DNA of 28,403 bases, from NCBI GenBank assembly GCA_031425275.1, contig JANPJA010000079.1, positions 1-28,403 on the forward strand. The letters are read 5' to 3'. The position numbers and the translations under genes were made by a program. The stretch is from JAIVGV01 sp031425275 (GTDB lineage: Bacteria > Acidobacteriota > Blastocatellia > Pyrinomonadales > Pyrinomonadaceae). Shown piece by piece: positions 1-7,029 of the stretch (its first letter is position 1; the number at the start of each line of letters is the position of its first letter). Below the pieces are notes generated by a model that saw only the letters and a program-made list of their open reading frames with translations, made no database searches and was not told the origin of the DNA.

Positions 1-2
1 GC

Positions 3-461
3 CACATGTACATTGAGGACGGAGCGGCCGTCGCTTGCTCATGCGGTCGTCATGATTGCTGGGAGGCTCACGCGTCGGAGACCGCGATAGTCAACCGGTA
101 TCAGAGTGTGAACGTAAGCGGGAACTCCGAAGGCCGGTCAATTGATTTCGACCACCTTATCAGTCTTGCACAGAACGGCGAAAAGCAGGCGGTGAGCGTT
201 CTAAAGGAGAGCGCGAAGTATCTTGGAATTGGTATATCCAATTTAATCATCGGCTTTAGTCCGCAAACCGTGGTTATCAGCGGGAATATAGCGCGGGCGT
301 GGGACCTTATAAAAGCCGAGATCGATTTACTCGCACGGCGTAGTATTCGCCACGAACTATCGCAAACACGAATAGTCCCCTCAACTTTGGGCGGTGCTCC
401 GACGGTACTTGGTGCTATTACCCTGGTTCTTGCCCGAAAGTTTGCTTCGGCCAGTCTTTAA
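3..461 (+). CDS. ROK family sugar kinase/transcriptional regulator, 5'-truncated by window edge
   Basis: Only the C-terminal ~152 residues are present; the reading frame is open to the window edge and begins with a His codon before the first Met, as in the GHM segment of ROK proteins. The Cys-rich motif CSCGRHDCWE matches the zinc-binding CxCGxxGCxE signature of the family. Later residues (GIGISNLIIGFSPQTVVISG, then a GAPTVLGAI-like tail) match the C-terminal ROK half. ROK proteins are cytoplasmic glucose/N-acetylsugar kinases or sugar-responsive repressors; the repressor type carries an N-terminal helix-turn-helix that would lie outside this window, so the two cannot be told apart. Base composition is distinctly less GC-rich than the cluster after ~1250. 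A regulatory role for the following receptor is possible but is inference. Confidence 0.85.
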   Translation, partial: HMYIEDGAAVACSCGRHDCWEAHASETAIVNRYQSVNVSGNSEGRSIDFDHLISLAQNGEKQAVSVLKESAKYLGIGISNLIIGFSPQTVVISGNIARAWDLIKAEIDLLARRSIRHELSQTRIVPSTLGGAPTVLGAITLVLARKFASASL

Positions 462-479
462 CCTGGATGTAAATTCCAT

Positions 480-505
480 TTGACATTAATAACCGAATAT
501 ATTAT
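480..505 (+). promoter_or_regulatory. Weak promoter candidate upstream of the TonB-dependent receptor
   Basis: A perfect TTGACA lies at 480-485 and TATTAT at 500-505, but the spacer is only 14 bp, shorter than the usual 16-18. The 193-base gap 462-654 is AT-rich and is the natural place for the receptor promoter. Treat as a weak candidate. Confidence 0.25.
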
Positions 506-508
506 TCC

Positions 509-533
509 TTTGTTTGATTGCACAACAAACAAA
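509..533 (+). promoter_or_regulatory. 8-bp perfect inverted repeat, operator or hairpin candidate
   Basis: TTTGTTTG (509-516) and CAAACAAA (526-533) are exact inverted repeats separated by 9 bases. The site sits just downstream of the candidate -35/-10 elements and ~120 bases before the receptor start. An operator for a dimeric regulator is one reading; a weak AT-rich hairpin ending the ROK transcript is another, although no T-run follows. Confidence 0.35.
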
Positions 534-639
534 TAGGTTCTCGGCTAAAACGATATTAAGTATTAACCAATTTCATTGCTTGTAGGGCGCGCGGAAAGTC
601 AGTAAGTCTGCCGGTTGGAAGTTCAGACAAATTTAGAAC

Positions 640-649
640 GAGGTGATCA
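640..649 (+). promoter_or_regulatory. Extended Shine-Dalgarno fixing the receptor start
   Basis: GAGGTGATC matches the 3' end of 16S rRNA almost completely and lies 5-6 bases before ATG at 655. The in-frame GTG at 643 is inside this ribosome binding site, so 655 is the supported start. Confidence 0.7.
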
Positions 650-654
650 CTCAT

Positions 655-3600
655 ATGAACATAAAGAAATTGAGAAAATTGCGGCAAGTTTTTTTGATCG
701 CGATCTCGGTTTTGGGCGTATCGATAGTCAATTTTGCCCAGACCGAATCGGCGAGAATTCAGGGCACGGTCACTGACGCTAACGGCGCGGCAGTTGCTGG
801 AGCTACAGTTACTATCAAGGGAATTGGAACGGGGCGGGAAGTGAAAGCTGTTACGGATACGGATGGATCGTACTCCGCCCTGTCCCTGCAGCCCGGTAAG
901 TATCAGATCGACGTCGGCTCAGCGAATTTCAAAACCACGAAGCAGGATGTGACGCTCGAGGTTGCACAGACGGCGAATTTGAATTTTGTGCTTGAGGCCG
1001 GTTCGGTATCCGAAACTGTGACCGTTACATTGGACGTTCCGCAGGTCGAGACGGCGACTTCAGCATTGGGTGAAGTTATTCAAGGCCGCGAGGCGGTCGA
1101 GCTTCCTCTTAACGGCCGTAACGTGCTCGAACTTGCTCGATTGACGCCCGGTGTCACTCAGGGAATTCCCGGCGGATTCGCGACGGGTGTAAGCGGCAAC
1201 GCGGAAACGTACCGCGGACGCAACACGGGAGGCGCCGCACTATCGATCAACGGGCAGAGGACGCAGGCGAACAACTTTCTGCTCGACGGCGTCGATAACA
1301 ACGAGTCGCAGTTCGGCCAGATCGCGATCTTCCCGAACCCCGACGCCATCGCCGAGTTCAAGATCGAGACGAGCGTCCCCTCGGCCGAGTCGGGCCGCGC
1401 GGGCGGCGGCATCGTCTCGACCACCTTCAAGTCCGGCGGCAACTCGGTTCACGGCACGGTCTACGAGAATTATCAGGGCCGCTTTTTGAGCGCGGCCGCC
1501 TCGCAGTTCGACGACGACCTGACCAACCGCGTTCCCAACTACGTGACGCACAACTTCGGCGGCGTCGTCGGCGGCCCCATCTATCTGCCGCGCCCCGGCG
1601 AGGGCACGCCCTTCTTCTACGACGGGCGCAACCGCTCCTTCTTCTTCTTCTCGACCGAGCTGCGCCGCAACGCCACGCCCATCTTCGGCGGCTCCGGCGA
1701 CGCGCAGGCCGTCCCCGTCCCGACCGCCCGGATGCGCGTCGGCGATTTCGGCGAGCTGCTCCGGCCCGGCACGCGCACCTACAACCTCGCCGGCGGCGGC
1801 ACGGTCGTCGCCCAGAACGGGACGATCTTCGCCCCCAACGGCACGCCCATTCCCGGCAACGATTTGCGCAACTGCCCCTCGTGCGGCGGGTTCTCGCCCT
1901 TCGCCTCCGCCTACCTCAACGCCTTCCCGCTGCCCAACCTGCCGGGCGCGGGCCGCAACTACCGGACGAACCGCGCGGAGGGCTACAACCTCGACAGCTA
2001 CGATCTCAAGATCGACCACCGCATCACGGACAGCAACTCGTTCTTCGCCCGCTACAGCCGCTCGACGAGCGCGCGCCAGCGCGACAACTTCTTCCCGCTC
2101 GGCGCGTCCCCGAACGGCAACGATCTGCCGGCCGGCCCTTCGGCCGGCGACGAGTTCGGCAACTCGCGCGGCTTCACGATGGGCGACACCCACACCTTCG
2201 GCTCGTCGGTCGTCAACGACGCGCGCTTCGGTTTCAACCGCGTTGACATCGGCATCTTCAACACGGGCGTCAACGGCACGGGCGGCTTCTCCCCGACCGT
2301 CTCGGCCGACCTCGGCGCGCGCAACATTAACCTCGGCCCCAACAGCAGCGGCATCGTCCTCATCGGCATCGTCGATGAGCTGAACGGCGCGGATCGCGCC
2401 ACCGAGTTCACCGGCGACGGCGGCCCGTTCTACTTCCTCTCGAACAACTTCAACTTCGCCGACGCCGTCACCGTCGTCAAGGGCAACCAGACCTTGAAGT
2501 TCGGCGGCGACCTGCGCCTGCGTCAGAACTCCAACTTCGACGGCGGCCGCAACGGCGGCACGAAGGCCAACACGCAGTACGGCACGACGGGGAGCGGCTT
2601 CGTCTCCGGCAACTACAACGGCATCGGCGCCAACGACACCGGCTCTTCGCTCGCCAACTTCCTCCTCGGCTACCGCCCCGGCTTCATCACCCGCGGCGAT
2701 CCGGGCGGCCCCTATTTCCAGTCGAACAAAGAGATCGCCTTCTTCGTCCAGGACGACTGGAAGGCGACGCCGACGCTGACCTTAAACCTCGGCCTGCGCT
2801 ACGACATCTTCACCTCGCCGACCGAGCGCTACGACGCGCAGTCGAACTTCGACCCGGCGACGCGCACCATCATCGTCGCGGGCGACAACGCTCCCGGCGG
2901 GCGCGACCTCGCCGAGACCGACAAGAACAACTTCGGCCCGCGCGTCGGGTTCGCCTACAGCGGCCTCAAGGAGGATCGCTCGCTCGTCGTGCGCGGCGGC
3001 TACGGCATCGTCTATTCGACCGACGTGAGCGGCCAGCAGCCCCTCACCGCCAACCCCGGCACGGGCGCGGCCAGCTTTAGTTGCAACCCGATCACCAACC
3101 CCGGCGGCTCCGGCTGCGCGGGCCTTCCCTTGCGCAACCCCTTCGACGTCGGCATCCCGACCGCGAGGGTCATCGTCGCCGCGCCGGGCTCGCGCTTCGC
3201 CGCCCCGACCGACCGCCGCATCCTCTTTAACGACCCGAACCGCCGCGACGCCTACTTCCACCAGTACAACCTGACGGGCCAGTACGAGTTCGCGCCCAAC
3301 TGGCTGGCCGAGGTGGCCTACGTCGGCTCGCTCGGCCGCAACCTGCTCACCGTCGGCAACATCGGCACGGCGGGCGATCAGGGCGGGCCGGGGTCGCGCG
3401 AGGTCTTAGGCATCAACGAGGTCATCGCCACCCGGTACACGGGCAGCTCGCGCTACGACGCGATGCAGTCGAAGCTGGAGAAGCGTTTCTCGCGCGGCCT
3501 CTCGATCATTTCGAGCTACACGTGGTCGCACGCCATCGACGACTCGCCCGGCGGCTTCTGCGGCAACGGCACGGGCGCGCGCGACTGCGGCCCCGACAAC

Positions 3601-4194
3601 CCGCTTCGGCCCGAACTGGAGCGCGGCAACTCCGACACGGACATCCGCCACCGCTTCACCTTCGCCAACGTCTATGACCTGCCCCTCGGGCGCGGCCGCG
3701 CTTTCGGCGGCGACCTGCCCGAGGCGGTCGACTTCTTCGTCGGCGGATTCCAGTTCAACAACATCGTCACGTGGCAGAGCGGCAACCCCTACACCGTGAC
3801 CGTCAACGGCGGGCGCGTCGATCTCATCGGCGACCCGACGCCGACGGCGGCCGACCGCGCGGCGGGGCGCGAGATAAACCGCTTGGCCTTCCGCGAGGCG
3901 CGGACGCCGGTCTTCGCCAGCGACCCCGGCGGGCCGAAGATCGGCTCGCTCGGCCGCAACGTCTTCCGCGGCCGGCAGCAGTTCTACTGGGACGCCTCGC
4001 TCTTTAAGAACTACAGGATGAGGTGGATCAGCGAGGACTTCGCCGCGCAGTTCCGCTTCACGGCCTTCAACGTCTTGAACCGCGTCAACCGCTCGCGCCC
4101 GAACGGCGACCTGAACAACACGGGCGACTTCGGCCGCGACACGAGCGAGCAGCGGCGGCGGCAGTTGGAGTTCGCCATCAAGCTGATCTTCTAG
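655..4194 (+). CDS. Oar-like TonB-dependent receptor with carboxypeptidase regulatory-like domain
   Basis: An outer-membrane beta-barrel transporter of 1179 residues from ATG 655. Residues ~1-26 form a signal peptide (KKLRKLR, hydrophobic core, cleavage near FAQ). Residues ~31-110 are a CarboxypepD_reg/Ig-like domain (GTVTDANGAAVAGATVTI, DGSYSALSLQPGKY). A plug follows with PLNGRNVLELARLTPGV and NNFLLDGVDNNE, then a long barrel ending in phenylalanine (EFAIKLIF). Proteins of this family are abundant in Acidobacteria and are thought to import large or scarce ligands using TonB energy. The adjacent alpha-glucan genes suggest oligosaccharides as cargo, but there is no SusD partner and the ligand is unknown. 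Codon use changes sharply near residue ~165-200: earlier codons are mixed (GAA, GAT, GTT), later ones strongly C/G-ending. Strong hairpins follow the stop. Confidence 0.9.
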   Translation: MNIKKLRKLRQVFLIAISVLGVSIVNFAQTESARIQGTVTDANGAAVAGATVTIKGIGTGREVKAVTDTDGSYSALSLQPGKYQIDVGSANFKTTKQDVTLEVAQTANLNFVLEAGSVSETVTVTLDVPQVETATSALGEVIQGREAVELPLNGRNVLELARLTPGVTQGIPGGFATGVSGNAETYRGRNTGGAALSINGQRTQANNFLLDGVDNNESQFGQIAIFPNPDAIAEFKIETSVPSAESGRAGGGIVSTTFKSGGNSVHGTVYENYQGRFLSAAASQFDDDLTNRVPNYVTHNFGGVVGGPIYLPRPGEGTPFFYDGRNRSFFFFSTELRRNATPIFGGSGDAQAVPVPTARMRVGDFGELLRPGTRTYNLAGGGTVVAQNGTIFAPNGTPIPGNDLRNCPSCGGFSPFASAYLNAFPLPNLPGAGRNYRTNRAEGYNLDSYDLKIDHRITDSNSFFARYSRSTSARQRDNFFPLGASPNGNDLPAGPSAGDEFGNSRGFTMGDTHTFGSSVVNDARFGFNRVDIGIFNTGVNGTGGFSPTVSADLGARNINLGPNSSGIVLIGIVDELNGADRATEFTGDGGPFYFLSNNFNFADAVTVVKGNQTLKFGGDLRLRQNSNFDGGRNGGTKANTQYGTTGSGFVSGNYNGIGANDTGSSLANFLLGYRPGFITRGDPGGPYFQSNKEIAFFVQDDWKATPTLTLNLGLRYDIFTSPTERYDAQSNFDPATRTIIVAGDNAPGGRDLAETDKNNFGPRVGFAYSGLKEDRSLVVRGGYGIVYSTDVSGQQPLTANPGTGAASFSCNPITNPGGSGCAGLPLRNPFDVGIPTARVIVAAPGSRFAAPTDRRILFNDPNRRDAYFHQYNLTGQYEFAPNWLAEVAYVGSLGRNLLTVGNIGTAGDQGGPGSREVLGINEVIATRYTGSSRYDAMQSKLEKRFSRGLSIISSYTWSHAIDDSPGGFCGNGTGARDCGPDNPLRPELERGNSDTDIRHRFTFANVYDLPLGRGRAFGGDLPEAVDFFVGGFQFNNIVTWQSGNPYTVTVNGGRVDLIGDPTPTAADRAAGREINRLAFREARTPVFASDPGGPKIGSLGRNVFRGRQQFYWDASLFKNYRMRWISEDFAAQFRFTAFNVLNRVNRSRPNGDLNNTGDFGRDTSEQRRRQLEFAIKLIF

Positions 4195-4230
4195 CCGCCT
4201 CCGGCCGCTGAAAGGCCGGGCGCATCAAAC

Positions 4231-4275
4231 ATCGAGTGGCGGGCAGATTTTATCGCGCGCCACTCGATTGTTTTA
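4231..4275 (+). terminator. Rho-independent terminator after the TonB-dependent receptor
   Basis: An exact 11-bp stem, ATCGAGTGGCG (4231-4241) and CGCCACTCGAT (4258-4268), with a 16-base loop, is followed by TGTTTTA. It lies 36 bases after the receptor stop codon. Confidence 0.75.
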
Positions 4276-4280
4276 TGGCC

Positions 4281-4318
4281 GCCCGGCGCGCCCTTGAGAA
4301 AGGCGCGCGGGCGGTTTA
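4281..4318 (+). terminator. Second GC-rich hairpin, tandem terminator or leader structure
   Basis: GCCCGGCGCGCC (4281-4292) pairs with GGCGCGCGGGC (4302-4312) with a one-base bulge and a 9-base loop, followed by GGTTTAA. It covers the TTG at 4294, which argues against that codon as the start of the next gene. Confidence 0.45.
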
Positions 4319-4365
4319 AGCTAACCCCACACCGGCGGCCGCCAACGGCCTTCTCCCCGCGCAAA

Positions 4366-5061
4366 ATGCGAAAGACTATGAGGACGAAAATCGTCAATAC
4401 TTTTCAATCGTGGCTGCTCTGCGTCACCGCCCTGTCGGCCGTGTGTCTGCCGTTCGCGGCGAGCGGCGCGGCGGCGCGGGCGCGAGTTCAGGCGGGCGTG
4501 GCGGCGAATCCCGACCACGCCGCCGAAATCCTCGGCGTCCGGGTCGGCATGGACGCGCCGGCCGCGCTCGAAGCCGTCTTCGTCAACGCCAAACGCAAGG
4601 CCGGCGAGGAGCGGCCCGACGCGCGGAGGAACGAGGGCAGGGACGTGCGCGTGGTCTATAAGAAGCTCCCGCAGGGCGAGTTGCAGATCGTCTTCGCCGA
4701 AGGGAAGTGGGTCAAACAGATCACCCTCGCTTACGCCGCGAAGCCCAACTTCGAGGAGTTGCGCCTCGCGCCGACCGGGTCGATGAGCGGCGCGGGGACG
4801 AACGACCGGGCCGACGGGCAGTTGCTGTTGGGCAAGAGTTACGACGACCGCTACCAGATCGGCTACACGAGCGACCGCAAGCTCGAACGCTTCTGGTGGC
4901 GCGACGAGATGAAACCCGAAGGCTACCGCGTGCGCGTCGGCTTCATCTCCGAGAGGCTGGCCGGCAGCGGCCAGCTCGCCGTCAAGACCATCGCGCGCAA
5001 AATGGTCGGCGTCACCCCCGGCGACGAAGCGGCTTTCGCCAAAGCCTCGGCCGCGCGCTAG
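4366..5061 (+). CDS. Exported protein of unknown function
   Basis: I do not recognise a family. The protein has 231 residues from ATG 4366 (ATG 4378 is an equally plausible start). A signal peptide is visible: basic MRKTMRTK, then WLLCVTALSAVCLPFAASG with Ala-rich cleavage sites. The mature part holds ILGVRVGMDAPAALEAVF, a phrase seen in small exported proteins where a GM-x-EALxxL element begins a repeat-like domain, then basic stretches and VYKKLPQGELQIVFAEGKWV, which looks like a beta-rich fold. No membrane helices are seen after the signal. It starts ~170 bases after the receptor, behind terminator-like hairpins, and lies 54 bases before the TPR gene, so it may be first in a transcript with the cytochrome genes. 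An open frame back to TTG 4294 exists but begins in a hairpin loop. Confidence 0.7.
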   Translation: MRKTMRTKIVNTFQSWLLCVTALSAVCLPFAASGAAARARVQAGVAANPDHAAEILGVRVGMDAPAALEAVFVNAKRKAGEERPDARRNEGRDVRVVYKKLPQGELQIVFAEGKWVKQITLAYAAKPNFEELRLAPTGSMSGAGTNDRADGQLLLGKSYDDRYQIGYTSDRKLERFWWRDEMKPEGYRVRVGFISERLAGSGQLAVKTIARKMVGVTPGDEAAFAKASAAR

Positions 5062-5115
5062 ACGCGCGCGACTACTCCGCCGTCAAACTCTTCCGCCCGC
5101 AACACTCCGCAAACG

Positions 5116-6927
5116 ATGTTTCGCACACAGGCAGCACAGGGATCGACGGCGCGACTCTCGCGCGGCCCGCGCCGACGCGCTTTCGCGGCGGGCCTCTCCC
5201 TGTGTCTGCTCGCCGCGTGCTGCGCGCCCGCGTCCGCCGCGCAGACCCGCCGCCAGTCGCCCGCGCGGCAGCAGCCCGCCCCGAAAGATAAGCAAGCGCG
5301 TGCCGACGCCGACGGCGATAGCGTCTCGTCGCTCACCCGCGTGGCGTCTTCGCTGTTACAAAGCGGCAAACTCGAAGAGGCGGAAGCCATTGCGCGGCGG
5401 GCCGTCGCGGTGGACGCGCTCGATGCCAGCGCGCGCGTGCTGCTCGGCGTCGTGCTCGACCAGCGCGGCCGCGCCGCCGAGGCCGAGCGCGAGTACCGCG
5501 AGGCCATCCGGCTCAGGCCGCAAAGCGCGCCCGCGCACGCCAACCTCGGCGTCCTGCTCGCGCGCGGCGGCCGGCGGGACGAGGCCGTCGAGAGCTTCGA
5601 GGCCGCCCTGCGCCTCGCGCCCGCGCACCCCCAAGCCGTCTTCAACCTCGGCGCGCTCTACGCCGCGCGCGGCGACTACCGCCGCGCCGTCCCGCTACTC
5701 GAACGCGCCGCCGGCGTCAACGGCGCGGCCCCCGCCGGCGGCGGCGGCCTCGGCCCGACACCCGACTTCGGACTCCTGCTCACGCTCGTCAACGCCTACG
5801 CGCACGAGGGGCGCGCGAAAGACGCCGCCGCCCTGGCCGAACGGATCGAGCAGGCGTCGGGCGGCGATCCGCGCGTCCTCTTCACGCTGGCCCTGAGCCT
5901 CGCCGAGTCGCACGAGTACGCGCGGGCCGCGCAGTTGTTCGAGCGCACGAATGCGGCCCGGCCGGGCACCTTCGAGGTGCTCTACAACCTCGGCGTGGCC
6001 TACTACAATCTGGATCGTTTCGACGACGCGCGCCGCGTCCTCAAAGAGTCGGCCGCGCTCGCCCCGGCGCAGGCCGAACCACTCTACCGCCTCGGCCTCG
6101 TCGCCTCGGCGCGCGGCGAATCGGAAGAGGCCGTGCGGCTGTGGCGGAGGGCGCTGGAGCTGCGCCCGCAATACGCCGAGGCCAACTTCATGATCGGCGA
6201 GGAGCTGTTCCGGCGCGGCGCGGTCTCTTCGTCCGTCCAATACTTCGAGCGCGCCGCCGAACTAGACCCGTCGAAGTTCGTTTACAACCTGCGCCTCGGC
6301 GTCTCGCACATCCGCGCGGAACAGTACGCGGCGGCGCGCTCTACTCTGCGCCGCGCGCTCGAACGCTTCCCCGACAACGTGAACCTCAACTACCTGATCG
6401 GCCACGCCGCGCGCGCCGAAGGTCTCTACGACGAGGCCGTCACGGCGTTCGGCCGTGCGCTCGCCCTCGAACCGAACAACGCGGGCGCGCTCACCAACCT
6501 CGGCTTCATCGCGGCGCAGCGCGGCCAAACCGACGAGGCCGTCCGGCACCTGCGCCGCGCCATCCAGCTCGACCCCGACAGCTTCCCCGCGCACCACGAT
6601 CTCGGCCGGCTCTACATCAAGTTGCAGCGGTTCGCCGACGCGCTCCCGCTCTTGGAGCGCGGCGCGGCCCTTAACCACAACGACCCCGGCATCCACTACC
6701 AACTCTTCACCGCCTACACGCGCCTGCGGCGCAGGGAAGACGCGGCGCGCGAGCTGGCGATCTTCAGACGCTTTCAGGACGAGCGCAAGCACGCGCCCAC
6801 CCCGCTCGGGTCGCCGGGCGCGGGCGACTCGGCGGCGGCGCAATCGGCTGACGCCCCGGCCCCCGCGCCGCCGCTGCCGCGCGCCGTCACCGAGGCCGTC
6901 AAGACGCCGCCGCCGCTCTCAGACTGA
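5116..6927 (+). CDS. TPR-repeat protein, probable lipoprotein
   Basis: A 603-residue protein consisting almost wholly of tetratricopeptide repeats (residues ~70-560). Many 34-residue units are visible with the typical A-x3-GR/A-x3-P pattern, for example AHANLGVLLARGGRRDEAV, YNLGVAYYNLDRFDDARRV and LTNLGFIAAQRGQTDEAVRH. The N terminus has a twin-basic region and a hydrophobic segment ending LLAAC, a good lipobox with Cys35 as the lipidated residue; a signal peptidase I site at ASA-A is an alternative. The C terminus is a low-complexity Pro/Ala tail. TPR solenoids hold protein complexes together. This gene is followed after ~100 bases by a multihaem cytochrome that also ends in TPRs, so a scaffold role for that electron-transfer module is the best inference. 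No enzymatic motif is seen. Confidence 0.85.
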   Translation: MFRTQAAQGSTARLSRGPRRRAFAAGLSLCLLAACCAPASAAQTRRQSPARQQPAPKDKQARADADGDSVSSLTRVASSLLQSGKLEEAEAIARRAVAVDALDASARVLLGVVLDQRGRAAEAEREYREAIRLRPQSAPAHANLGVLLARGGRRDEAVESFEAALRLAPAHPQAVFNLGALYAARGDYRRAVPLLERAAGVNGAAPAGGGGLGPTPDFGLLLTLVNAYAHEGRAKDAAALAERIEQASGGDPRVLFTLALSLAESHEYARAAQLFERTNAARPGTFEVLYNLGVAYYNLDRFDDARRVLKESAALAPAQAEPLYRLGLVASARGESEEAVRLWRRALELRPQYAEANFMIGEELFRRGAVSSSVQYFERAAELDPSKFVYNLRLGVSHIRAEQYAAARSTLRRALERFPDNVNLNYLIGHAARAEGLYDEAVTAFGRALALEPNNAGALTNLGFIAAQRGQTDEAVRHLRRAIQLDPDSFPAHHDLGRLYIKLQRFADALPLLERGAALNHNDPGIHYQLFTAYTRLRRREDAARELAIFRRFQDERKHAPTPLGSPGAGDSAAAQSADAPAPAPPLPRAVTEAVKTPPPLSD

Positions 6928-6982
6928 GCCGCGGCGGAACGGCGACGGCGCTCGCGCGACTTCGATTTGATTATGTAACTTT

Positions 6983-7015
6983 GAAGCTCAAAACATTCGG
7001 TCGTCCCCGAGCTTC
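6983..7015 (+). promoter_or_regulatory. Inverted repeat before the multihaem cytochrome gene
   Basis: GAAGCTC (6983-6989) and GAGCTTC (7009-7015) are exact inverted repeats spaced by 19 bases, in an AT-richer patch between the TPR and cytochrome genes, ending 14 bases before ATG 7030. It could be an operator or a leader hairpin. No convincing promoter boxes are seen beside it. Confidence 0.25.
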
Positions 7016-7029
7016 GACTGAGCAAGTGT

